The notes beneath the pieces were generated by a model. The model saw nothing but the letters and a program-made list of their open reading frames with translations, did no database searches and was not told where the DNA came from. The position numbers and the translations under genes are program-made. From an uncultured Algibacter sp. (GTDB lineage: Bacteria > Bacteroidota > Bacteroidia > Flavobacteriales > Flavobacteriaceae), in contig CANMZT010000007.1 of the NCBI GenBank assembly GCA_947502405.1, positions 62,001-126,000 on the forward strand: 64,000 bases of DNA, read 5' to 3'. Positions 48,024 through 57,294 of the stretch are shown one piece after another. How positions within the stretch are numbered: position 1 is the first letter of the stretch; every line of letters begins with the position of its first letter.

Positions 48024-48170
48024 ATGAACACGCAATTTTGTAGAGTTGGTAAAATTAAACCCAATCTAAGTAAATCAATTAGTTTAAAGGAATTGGAAAA
48101 AAGAATAGCAAACTTTGTAGATGACACTACTAAAGTGCAATATTCTGAAGACTTAAACGGAGCGTTTTAA
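48024..48170 (+). CDS. Putative 48-aa protein MNTQFCRVGKIKPNLSKSISLKELEKRIANFVDDTTKVQYSEDLNGAF
   Basis: Own translation; overlaps 3' end of the opposite-strand gene by 41 nt. Confidence 0.3.
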   Translation: MNTQFCRVGKIKPNLSKSISLKELEKRIANFVDDTTKVQYSEDLNGAF

Positions 48171-48939
48171 AATAAGCAAACGCTTTTACTAGTCTAGATC
48201 CATACCAAGAAAACATTTCACCATCAACTAATACAATAGTTGCATTGGGGTAAAATTCTTGTAGCTCTTTTTTATGGATTTCTTTGAATGGAAAAGGCTC
48301 TGATGAAAGCATAACAACATCTACACTTTTACTTTCTTTAGTATTATTTATTGTGATTTCGGGATAGCGCGATTTATGAGAATATATATTTTCGAACTTA
48401 TTTAACTGTAATAAGTGATTAATAAAAGTATTACTTCCTGCTACCATCCATGGATTCTTCCAAATAAAATAACTAACTTTTAAAACGGGCTTATCTTTAA
48501 TAAAATCTCTTTTAAAAGACTCTAATTCTGTCTTTATTCTGTTTGCTATTAATTCTGATTTAGTTGTACAGTCAAAAATCTCACCATACTGCATAATCAA
48601 CCCTAAACTATCATCAATATCATAAATATCTGAGATATGAACAGTACAAATAGATTCGCATAATTCAACAATAGCTTTTGTGTTTTCTTCTTTATTACAA
48701 AGAATAATATCTGGCTTTAGTGCTTTTATTTTTTCAATATGAATTTGCTTTGTTCCGCCAACTACAGCTGCATCTGATTTTATATGATGCGGATGAACAC
48801 AAAATTTTGTCACACCAACTATATTAGTTTCCAATCCTAAATCACAAAGTAATTCAGTTTGACTTGGCACTAATGAAATAATACGACTAGGAGTTTCTGT
48901 AAAATGAATCTCTCTTTTAAGTTGGTCTTTGAATATCAT
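48130..48939 (-). CDS. BtuF/helical-backbone metal-receptor family substrate-binding protein
   Basis: RIISLVPSQTELLCDLGLETNIVGVTKFCVHP. Confidence 0.85.
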   Translation of the reverse strand: MIFKDQLKREIHFTETPSRIISLVPSQTELLCDLGLETNIVGVTKFCVHPHHIKSDAAVVGGTKQIHIEKIKALKPDIILCNKEENTKAIVELCESICTVHISDIYDIDDSLGLIMQYGEIFDCTTKSELIANRIKTELESFKRDFIKDKPVLKVSYFIWKNPWMVAGSNTFINHLLQLNKFENIYSHKSRYPEITINNTKESKSVDVVMLSSEPFPFKEIHKKELQEFYPNATIVLVDGEMFSWYGSRLVKAFAYFKTLRLSLQNIAL

Positions 48940-48974
48940 AAAAAGAGACTCTTACGTCATTATTACAATGGTTT

Positions 48975-49796
48975 CTATGAATGATGTTTCAATTCAATTG
49001 CCATAGCTTGCTGCAAATCTTCAGCCTTTTTAGCTGCAGCTTTTGCAAAGTTTGTATCATTTGAAGCATAGATAATTCCTCTAGAAGAGTTTATCAATAA
49101 ACCTATGTTCTCACTCATTCCATACTTACAAACATCTTGTAAATTACCACCTTGAGCTCCAACACCTGGAACTAGAAGAAAACTATCAGGTATGATAGCT
49201 CTGATATCTGCAAGGTATTCAGCTTTTGTAGCCCCAACAACGTACATCAAATTTTCAGAATTTTTCCAGGATTTAGAAGTTTCTAAAACATGCTTGTAAA
49301 CTTCTTTACCATCAATGCTTTTAGTTTGAAAATCAAAAGCGCCTTGGTTTGATGTAAGTGCTAAAAGGATAGTATGTTTATTTTCGAAAGCTAAAAAAGG
49401 TTCTACAGAATCTTTTCCCATATAAGGTGCAACGGTAACAGAATCAAAAGATAAATCTTCAAAAAAGGCCTTAGCATACATGGTACTTGTGTTACCAATA
49501 TCACCACGTTTAGCATCAGCAATAGTAAAAATATCAGGGTGATTTACATTTAGATAATTAATGGTTTTTTCAAGGGCCTTCCAACCTTTTATGCCATAAG
49601 CTTCGTAAAATGCCGTATTCGGTTTGTAGGCAACACACAAGTGATGCGTAGCGTCAATAATAGCTTTATTAAAAGCAAAAATAGGATCATCTTCTTTTAA
49701 AAGATGCTCCGGTATTTTATTTAAATCGACATCTAATCCAATACAAAGAAAGGATTTCTTTTTTTTGATTTGCTGAACGAGTTGATTTGTTGTCAA
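48975..49796 (-). CDS. pyrF: Orotidine 5'-phosphate decarboxylase
   Basis: [43 protein letters not shown]. Confidence 0.95.
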   Translation of the reverse strand: MTTNQLVQQIKKKKSFLCIGLDVDLNKIPEHLLKEDDPIFAFNKAIIDATHHLCVAYKPNTAFYEAYGIKGWKALEKTINYLNVNHPDIFTIADAKRGDIGNTSTMYAKAFFEDLSFDSVTVAPYMGKDSVEPFLAFENKHTILLALTSNQGAFDFQTKSIDGKEVYKHVLETSKSWKNSENLMYVVGATKAEYLADIRAIIPDSFLLVPGVGAQGGNLQDVCKYGMSENIGLLINSSRGIIYASNDTNFAKAAAKKAEDLQQAMAIELKHHS

Positions 49797-49810
49797 TTTT
49801 AAAAAGGATT

Positions 49811-49888
49811 TGTCATTCCTGCTAAGGCAGGAATCTAATTTTATCTTGATTTAAACTATATGGATTCCTGTTTTCTCAGGAATGACAG
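49811..49888. repeat. Nested inverted-repeat (REP/MITE-like) element
   Basis: TGTCATTCCTG (49811-49821) / CAGGAATGACA (49878-49888) perfect; inner CAGGAATC/GATTCCTG. Confidence 0.7.
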
Positions 49889-49889
49889 A

Positions 49890-50966
49890 TTATATCACAT
49901 CACTATTAGCCTTTAACTTCTCAGTATTTTCAGCTAATTGTAATTCATCAATAATTTTTTGAATATCACCATTAACAATATTTTGCAAATCGTAAAGTGT
50001 TAAACCTATTCTGTGGTCTGTAACGCGACCTTGGGGATAATTATACGTTCTAATCTTAGCACTTCTATCACCAGAAGACACCATACTACCACGTTTAGCA
50101 GCGTCTTCTTCCTGTTTTTTTGCAAGCTCTAAATCGTATAGTCGAGAACGTAATACTTTAAATGCTTTTTCTTTGTTTTTATGCTGCGATTTCTGGTCTT
50201 GACATTGAGCTACTAATCCTGTAGGCTCGTGTGTTAACCTTACCGCAGAATAAGTAGTATTTACAGATTGCCCACCAGGACCTGATGAACAGAAAAAATC
50301 AATTCTTACATCTTTAGGATTTATCTCTACATCAAACTCTTCAGCTTCAGGAAATACCATCACGGTTGCAGCACTGGTATGTACACGTCCTTGAGTTTCC
50401 GTTTGCGGTACACGCTGTACACGATGCACACCTGCTTCAAATTTTAAAGTTCCATAAACATCTTCACCCGAAACTTCAAATTGTATTTCTTTAAAACCTC
50501 CGTTAGTACCTTCGCTAAAATCTACGGTATCTACTCGCCAACCTCTACCTTCGCAATATTTAGTATACATTCTAAACAAGTCTCCTGCAAAAATACTAGC
50601 TTCATCACCACCAGTTCCTGCACGTAATTCTACCACGGCGTTTTTAGCATCCTCTGGATCTTTAGGTATCAATAGCACCTTAATTTCTTCCTCCAAAGCT
50701 GGTATACCCTCTTTGGCTTCATCATATTGCATTTTAGCCATTTCAACCATTTCAGCATCACTCCCATCTGCGATAATCTCTTCAGCTTCAGCTAAATTAT
50801 TAGTAAGCTCTATATACTGCTCGCGTTTATCCATAAGGATTCGCAAGTCTTTGTATTCTCTATTTAGAGCAATATATCGTTTTTGATCTGTTATAATATC
50901 AGGTTGAATAATTAAATCACTAACCTCATCAAAACGCTGTTTTACTATCTGTAATTTCTCTAACAT
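49890..50966 (-). CDS. prfA: Peptide chain release factor 1 (likely start MLEKLQIV)
   Basis: [37 protein letters not shown]; conserved RF1 N-terminus. Confidence 0.96.
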   Translation of the reverse strand: MLEKLQIVKQRFDEVSDLIIQPDIITDQKRYIALNREYKDLRILMDKREQYIELTNNLAEAEEIIADGSDAEMVEMAKMQYDEAKEGIPALEEEIKVLLIPKDPEDAKNAVVELRAGTGGDEASIFAGDLFRMYTKYCEGRGWRVDTVDFSEGTNGGFKEIQFEVSGEDVYGTLKFEAGVHRVQRVPQTETQGRVHTSAATVMVFPEAEEFDVEINPKDVRIDFFCSSGPGGQSVNTTYSAVRLTHEPTGLVAQCQDQKSQHKNKEKAFKVLRSRLYDLELAKKQEEDAAKRGSMVSSGDRSAKIRTYNYPQGRVTDHRIGLTLYDLQNIVNGDIQKIIDELQLAENTEKLKANSDVI

Positions 50967-51083
50967 CTGCCTTTTTGTTGGAAACCAAAAATACGATAAT
51001 TTATGAATTTGCAATAGCTTTAAGACATTGTAATAATTCGATTTTGAAAATATTTATTCATTTACATCGTTATTTACAATAAC

Positions 51084-51371
51084 ATGCAACAATTATCATC
51101 CATATTCCTTTTTTACAGACCATTCATTTTGTGGTCTTTTGGTGTGAATATATTTCTATCTGTTATTGGGTTCACACTATTTCCAATATGTTTTGTTAAA
51201 GTATTTTTAACTATTTTTTTGTGGTATATTTTGAGCGAAACAACAGCTAAAAGAAAACTCATTTTCTATAAAAACTTAGGAATTTCAACATTTAAATTAT
51301 TTTCATTTTTATATTTAATTGACCTATTTTTAAGCATTCCTTTTCTTTTAATTCTTAAAGAATTTGTATGA
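51084..51371 (+). CDS. Small (95-aa) membrane protein coupled to ABC ATPase
   Basis: Multiple TM helices; ATGA overlap with next gene. Confidence 0.6.
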   Translation: MQQLSSIFLFYRPFILWSFGVNIFLSVIGFTLFPICFVKVFLTIFLWYILSETTAKRKLIFYKNLGISTFKLFSFLYLIDLFLSIPFLLILKEFV

Positions 51372-52030
51372 TTTTTGAAATAGATAACGTTGAACTTTAC
51401 TTTAAAGAGAAACGAATTTTAAACGGTATTTACTTAAAAGCTGAAACTGGAGAGGTTACAGGAATTCTTGGAAGTAATGGCTCTGGAAAAAGTTGCTTAT
51501 TAAACATTGCTTTTGGAAATTTAAAACCTAAATACAAACTTACTAGAATTGATGGTAAACCCATTTTAAAGCCTTTATACCTAACAAATCTAGTGGCTTA
51601 TTTACCTCAGTATAATTTTATACCAAATGGATTAAAACTAAAATCGGCATTCAGCCTTTTCAAGGTATCTTGGGATGATTTCATTACAATTTTTGATGAC
51701 TTTTCTGTTTACAAAAACCAAAAAATCAATAAATTATCTGGTGGAGAACGACGTATTATTGAAACGTATCTTATTTTAATGAATAATAAGAAAATTATAT
51801 TTCTAGACGAACCTTTTTCTCATATAGCACCTTTACATATTGAAAAAATAAAAGCATTAATCTCTGAAGAAAAAAAACACAAAGCCATAATAATTACAGA
51901 CCATATGTATCGGCATATTATAGACATATCTGATGCTATATATTTAATAAAGAACGGAAGTACCAAACTCATTAACAACATAAAAGAACTTGAAGACTAT
52001 AAGTATTTAAGTGCTGGTGGCTTAGATTAA
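51368..52030 (+). CDS. ABC transporter ATP-binding protein
   Basis: GSNGSGKSCLLN, LSGGERRIIE, IIFLDEPFSHI. Confidence 0.9.
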   Translation: MIFEIDNVELYFKEKRILNGIYLKAETGEVTGILGSNGSGKSCLLNIAFGNLKPKYKLTRIDGKPILKPLYLTNLVAYLPQYNFIPNGLKLKSAFSLFKVSWDDFITIFDDFSVYKNQKINKLSGGERRIIETYLILMNNKKIIFLDEPFSHIAPLHIEKIKALISEEKKHKAIIITDHMYRHIIDISDAIYLIKNGSTKLINNIKELEDYKYLSAGGLD

Positions 52031-52033
52031 AAC

Positions 52034-52070
52034 AAAAAAAAGGAAGCTTTTTTTTAAGCTTCCTTTTTTT
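52034..52070. terminator. Bidirectional terminator
   Basis: AAAAAAAGGAAGCTT...AAGCTTCCTTTTTTT. Confidence 0.75.
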
Positions 52071-52087
52071 ACAACTTATTTTATGTG

Positions 52088-54643
52088 CTAACCACACTTG
52101 GAAGACCCACAATCTTTACAAGTTAAGCAACCTTCTTGATAAATTAAATTTTCAGATTCACAATTAGTACAAGTTTGTCCTTTTGCTTTTGTACCATCTG
52201 CAACGTAACGCTTTAAGGCTCTACCAACACCATTTTTCCAAGTGTTTATAGACTCACTATCCAATTGTAAACTGTTTATTAAATCTACAATTTTATCAAT
52301 TGGCATATCGTGGCGTAGTGTACTTGAAATCAGTTTTGCATAATTCCAAAACTCCGGATTAAACTTATGGGATAAGCCTTCAATAGTGGTTTTATAACCT
52401 CTTGTATTCTTGTATTGAAAATCGTAGCGTGAAGTACCATCTTCATTTCGATTCTTAATGATGACACCTTTATTAACCCATCTTGGTATTAATATACCAT
52501 CTTCATCATCTGCTAAACCGGTAAATATCTCGTAGGGTTTATCATTTATTAAACCAATAAAGGCAATCCATTTTTCTTTGCTATTTTGAAAACGAACCAC
52601 ATCGGCTTCTAATATTTGAGGGCGCTTCTTTGGGAATCCAGCTTCCTTTTCTTCTTCCTTTTCTTCTTTCTTGTCATCATTAGAAATAAGCACCCCAGAA
52701 CGTGAGCCATCTCTATAAACCGTAACACCTTTACAACCAACTTCCCAAGCTTTTAAGTAAAGTTCGCCTACCAAATCTTCAGTAACATCATTAGGCAAGT
52801 TAATAGTAACACTTATGGAATGATCTACCCATTTCTGGATAGCACCTTGCATACTCACTTTACTCAACCAATCTACGTCATTAGAAGTCGCTTTGTAGTA
52901 AGGCGATTTTTTAATTAACTCATTAATTTCTTCTTGAGAGAAATTCTGTGTTGTATCAATACCGTTTACTTCCATCCATTGCTTAAACCTGTGATGGAAT
53001 ACGACATACTCTTCCCATGAATCGCCAACTTCATCAACAAAATCAACACGTACCTCTTTATCGTTAGGATTCACTTTTCTTCTACGCTTATATACTGGCA
53101 TAAAAACAGGTTCTATTCCAGAGGTAGTTTGCGTCATTAAACTTGTGGTACCTGTTGGAGCAATAGTTAATAACGCAATATTTCGTCTGCCATACTCTAA
53201 CATTTCATAGTATAATTGACTATCAGCTTCTTTCAATCTTTGAATAAACGGATTATTCTTTTCGCGTTCTGCATCAAAAATTGAAAATGCCCCTCGCTCT
53301 TTAGCCAAATGTACTGACGCACGGTAAGCTTCAATAGCTATAGTTTTATGAACTTCTAAAGAAAAAGCATTACCTGCTTCACTACCATATTGAATACCCA
53401 ATGCAGCCAACATATCACCTTCTGCGGTAATACCAACTCCAGTTCTTCTTCCTTCCTCTGCTTTACGCTGTATGTTTAACCATAAATTATGCTCGGTAGC
53501 TTTAACTTCATCAGTTTCTGGATCTTCATCAATTTTCTTTAATATTTTATCAATCTTCTCTAGCTCCAAATCAATTATATCATCCATAATACGTTGTGCG
53601 TAGGCTACATGCTTTTTAAACAAGTCGAAGTTAAATTTAGCATGTGATGTAAAAGGGTTTTCTACATATGAAAACAGATTAATTGCCAACAATCTACAAG
53701 AGTCGTAAGGACATAATGGAATTTCTCCACATGGATTGGTTGATACCGTTTTATAACCTAAATCTGCATAACAATCTGGAACCGACTCGTTAATAATGGT
53801 ATCCCAAAATAAAATTCCAGGTTCTGCTGATTTCCATGCATTATGCACTATTTTTTTCCAAAGTGCATTGGCATCTACAGATTTAGACACTTTAGGATTA
53901 TCACTAAAAATCGGATATTTTTGAGTGTAATCTGTACCGTTTTTTACAGCTTTCATAAAGCTATCGTCAATTCTAACTGATACGTTAGCACCTGTAACTT
54001 TTCCTTGCTCTAATTTTGCATTAATAAAATCTTCCGAATCTGGATGATTTATTGAAACTGAAAGCATTAGTGCACCACGTCTGCCATCTTGTGCAACCTC
54101 TCTTGTAGAATTAGAGTAACGCTCCATAAAAGGCACTAAACCTGTTGATGTTAAAGCTGAATTTTTAACTGCTGAACCTTTAGGGCGTACATGAGATAAA
54201 TCATGACCTACACCACCTCTACGCTTCATGAGCTGAACCTGCTCTTGATCAATCTTCATGATACCACCATAGGAATCTGAATCTCCTGAATTACCAATTA
54301 CAAAACAATTAGATAACGAGCCTATTTGATAAGGGTTACCAATTCCAGCCATAGGACTTCCTTGAGGCACAATGTATTTAAAATTCTTTATTAAATCGAA
54401 AATTTCATCTTCGCTTAACGGATTGCTATATTTTGTTTCAATCCTTGAAATTTCTTTAGCAATTCGCCTATGCATATCGTTAGGTGTTTGCTCATAAATG
54501 TTTCCTTCAGAATCTTTAAGCGCATATTTATTTAGCCATACGCGTGCAGCAAGATCATCATTTTTAAAATATTCTAGTGAAGCATTAAAGGCATCATCTG
54601 AAGTAAATGTTTTGGATGAAGATTTGGCAAGTTCAGTGTTCAT
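52088..54643 (-). CDS. nrdJ: Adenosylcobalamin-dependent (class II) ribonucleoside-diphosphate reductase
   Basis: Ribonucleotide reductase large domain (STNPCGEIPLCPYDSCRLLAINL) and C-terminal CxxC zinc ribbon. Confidence 0.9.
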   Translation of the reverse strand: MNTELAKSSSKTFTSDDAFNASLEYFKNDDLAARVWLNKYALKDSEGNIYEQTPNDMHRRIAKEISRIETKYSNPLSEDEIFDLIKNFKYIVPQGSPMAGIGNPYQIGSLSNCFVIGNSGDSDSYGGIMKIDQEQVQLMKRRGGVGHDLSHVRPKGSAVKNSALTSTGLVPFMERYSNSTREVAQDGRRGALMLSVSINHPDSEDFINAKLEQGKVTGANVSVRIDDSFMKAVKNGTDYTQKYPIFSDNPKVSKSVDANALWKKIVHNAWKSAEPGILFWDTIINESVPDCYADLGYKTVSTNPCGEIPLCPYDSCRLLAINLFSYVENPFTSHAKFNFDLFKKHVAYAQRIMDDIIDLELEKIDKILKKIDEDPETDEVKATEHNLWLNIQRKAEEGRRTGVGITAEGDMLAALGIQYGSEAGNAFSLEVHKTIAIEAYRASVHLAKERGAFSIFDAEREKNNPFIQRLKEADSQLYYEMLEYGRRNIALLTIAPTGTTSLMTQTTSGIEPVFMPVYKRRRKVNPNDKEVRVDFVDEVGDSWEEYVVFHHRFKQWMEVNGIDTTQNFSQEEINELIKKSPYYKATSNDVDWLSKVSMQGAIQKWVDHSISVTINLPNDVTEDLVGELYLKAWEVGCKGVTVYRDGSRSGVLISNDDKKEEKEEEKEAGFPKKRPQILEADVVRFQNSKEKWIAFIGLINDKPYEIFTGLADDEDGILIPRWVNKGVIIKNRNEDGTSRYDFQYKNTRGYKTTIEGLSHKFNPEFWNYAKLISSTLRHDMPIDKIVDLINSLQLDSESINTWKNGVGRALKRYVADGTKAKGQTCTNCESENLIYQEGCLTCKDCGSSKCG

Positions 54644-54838
54644 TGATACTTTTAGGTTTTAAGTTAAATAGATTAATTAATACAATGTATAAAGAAACTA
54701 TAAAGGTACAACTTAAAACATGATAAAAATCATAAAGTTTACAACAAAAACATGTTAATTAACTGATTTTTAAATGTTTAAAAATTTATTAACATCAAAA
54801 AGTTAACAAATTTTTTGAATAAATATTAACTTTAAATT

Positions 54839-55798
54839 TTAAAAATCCATAGCAAAACCTACACCTAAAAACTGTTTCCATTGCACCTTAGCACCAGATT
54901 CATCAAACTCGCCTTCAATATCTGTAGGTTGAATAATTTTTACATCATCGTCGTATCTTAAATGCGAGCCTAAAGTAGCTCTTACAAATGAGTTTACTTT
55001 AAAATCAAAATCCAATCTCCAATCTATATCCACATTACCAAAATTATTAATGTAATCTGAGTATAAACTTACTTGTTGTTTTACATTAATATTCTCTACT
55101 ATTTCCATTTCGTAACTATTGGTAATTAACATCCCAAACTCTCTTCTTATACGCTCACCAGGAACAACAACATTACCTTCGTTATCCAAAACTGCAGGTT
55201 TAACACCAAAAGAACCAGCATTTGCTAAATCTTCATCTAAAACAAAAGTGGCTTTTAATGTTATTGGAGAAAAATAGAATGATAACTTATCGATATTTTT
55301 TCCATACTCCATTCCACCTCCAAAAAACAAATAACCAGGTGCAAGTAATCTTGAAATAGGATCATCCGTATTGGGATAATTGTATCCATTGGTTAATTGT
55401 GTCCTGAAATTAAGTCTTGCAGAATAAAACCAATCTGAAGAGCTGTTAGGTTTATACCCTAAGTTAGAGTTTAATTCAAATAAATCATCTGTTTTTCTTA
55501 GTTCTCTAGACTCTTGCTTATTAATACCATATCTGATGGAGGCATTATTTTTCCAATTAAAAAACTTGTCTTTATAATTTATTGATGAAATTAAACCCAG
55601 TAAACCCGAGATAGAACTACTTCCTCCTGCATTCCAATTCGTAAAAGATACTTGACTAATATCTACCGAACCTTTATTTTTTTGTATCCATTGCGGCCCT
55701 TTATATTTTTGTATCTCTTCTTTTATAAATAGAGAATCAGGTTGAGCAAAACTTAAATTAAATAGTAGACAAACAAAAATTATTTGCAGATGTTTCAT
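54839..55798 (-). CDS. DUF3078-family outer-membrane protein
   Basis: Signal peptide; VDISQVSFTNWNAGGSSSISGLLGL motif. Confidence 0.88.
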   Translation of the reverse strand: MKHLQIIFVCLLFNLSFAQPDSLFIKEEIQKYKGPQWIQKNKGSVDISQVSFTNWNAGGSSSISGLLGLISSINYKDKFFNWKNNASIRYGINKQESRELRKTDDLFELNSNLGYKPNSSSDWFYSARLNFRTQLTNGYNYPNTDDPISRLLAPGYLFFGGGMEYGKNIDKLSFYFSPITLKATFVLDEDLANAGSFGVKPAVLDNEGNVVVPGERIRREFGMLITNSYEMEIVENINVKQQVSLYSDYINNFGNVDIDWRLDFDFKVNSFVRATLGSHLRYDDDVKIIQPTDIEGEFDESGAKVQWKQFLGVGFAMDF

Positions 55799-55870
55799 GG
55801 CTATGTTAGGTTATTTTTAAGTTTCAAGATTCATCAAAAATTGTTCCATTAAGATGAAAAATAAAAAGAT

Positions 55871-57049
55871 TTAATAACTAAACTCTCCGTATTCTGATTT
55901 TATTGTAAGCTTTTTAGTTTCTGAAGCCTCTACTCTACCAATAATTTGTGCATTTACATTAAATGATTTTGAGATTTCAATAATATTTTCAGCAATTTCT
56001 GGAGAGACATATATTTCCATTCTGTGCCCACAATTAAACACCTGGTACATTTCTTTCCAATCGGTTTTAGATTGCTCTTGTATTAATTTAAATAGCGGCG
56101 GAACAGGAAACATATTGTCTTTTACAATATGAAACTCATCTACAAAATGAAGAATTTTTGTTTGAGCACCTCCAGAACAATGTACCATACCGTGGATGGT
56201 ATCGCTTTTATATTTGGATAGTATTTCTTTAATAATTGGCGCGTAAGTTCTTGTTGGAGATAAAACGAGCTTACCAGCATCAATTGGAGCGCCCTCAACA
56301 GCGTCAGTTAATTTTACACCTCCTGAATACACAAGATTTTCTGGAACAGCAGCATCAAAACTTTCTGGGTATTTTTCAGCTAGATATTTACTAAATACAT
56401 CGTGACGAGCCGAAGTTAATCCGTTACTCCCCATACCACCATTATATTCTTTTTCGTAAGTAGCTTGCCCAAAGCTTTCTAAACCAACAATAACATCACC
56501 AGCTTTTATATTGGCATTATCTATAACGTCACTGCGTTTCATTCTGGCTGTAACTGTAGAATCTACAATTATAGTTCTTACTAAATCACCAACATCTGCA
56601 GTTTCACCACCTGTAGAATGGATGGTTACTCCAAACGATTTTAAGTCTTCAAGCAATTCTTCAGTACCATTAATAATAGCCGAAAGCACTTCACCAGGAA
56701 TTAAACTTTTATTTCTTCCAATGGTTGAAGAGAGCATGATATTATCTGTAGCACCAACACACAATAAATCGTCGATATTCATGATTAACGCATCTTGCGC
56801 GATGCCTTTCCAAACGGAAACATCACCCGTTTCCTTCCAATACATATACGCTAAAGATGATTTTGTTCCAGCGCCATCTGCATGCATAATCAAGCAATAA
56901 TCATCATCATTGGTTAAATAATCCGGAACTATTTTACAAAATGCTTTAGGGAATAATCCTTTATCAATATTTTTTATAGCATTGTGTACATCCTCTTTTG
57001 ATGCCGAAACACCACGTTGCGCATAACGTTTTGAAACTTCTTGACTCAT
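55871..57049 (-). CDS. purM: Phosphoribosylformylglycinamidine cyclo-ligase (likely start MSQEVSKRY)
   Basis: RYAQRGVSASKEDV; GGETADVGDLVRT; the upstream 64 codons of the ORF extend into the L3 module and are unlikely to be coding. Confidence 0.92.
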   Translation of the reverse strand: MSQEVSKRYAQRGVSASKEDVHNAIKNIDKGLFPKAFCKIVPDYLTNDDDYCLIMHADGAGTKSSLAYMYWKETGDVSVWKGIAQDALIMNIDDLLCVGATDNIMLSSTIGRNKSLIPGEVLSAIINGTEELLEDLKSFGVTIHSTGGETADVGDLVRTIIVDSTVTARMKRSDVIDNANIKAGDVIVGLESFGQATYEKEYNGGMGSNGLTSARHDVFSKYLAEKYPESFDAAVPENLVYSGGVKLTDAVEGAPIDAGKLVLSPTRTYAPIIKEILSKYKSDTIHGMVHCSGGAQTKILHFVDEFHIVKDNMFPVPPLFKLIQEQSKTDWKEMYQVFNCGHRMEIYVSPEIAENIIEISKSFNVNAQIIGRVEASETKKLTIKSEYGEFSY

Positions 57050-57175
57050 AATGTTGTATTGTAATGCAAAGAAAAGGAATATTTTAAAAATTAATTGATT
57101 TAAATGGAAATATGAAACAGGTTTTATTAACGAGTTTTCACCAAATTTTAAATGATTAATACTAGCTTTATTGAC

Positions 57176-57245
57176 TTGACTTTGTGAGAAAAAAATGATA
57201 ACTTCGTTTAGCGTTGGATGTAGGTCATTAAAACGACGCATAGCC
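57176..57245 (+). promoter_or_regulatory. Cassette-like upstream module, copy L3
   Basis: TTGACTTTG...TAACTTCGTTTAGCGTTGGATGTAGGTCATTAAAACGACGCATAG; aligns with L1 and L2. Confidence 0.6.
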
Positions 57246-57294
57246 GCGGAACTTTAGCTGTAATTTCAAGGAACACTACTCACCTATTGAATAA

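Noticed and set aside
57050-57241. N-terminal 64-codon extension of purM
   Set aside because: PurM homology begins at MSQEVSKRY; the extension is the reverse strand of intergenic DNA including module L3.
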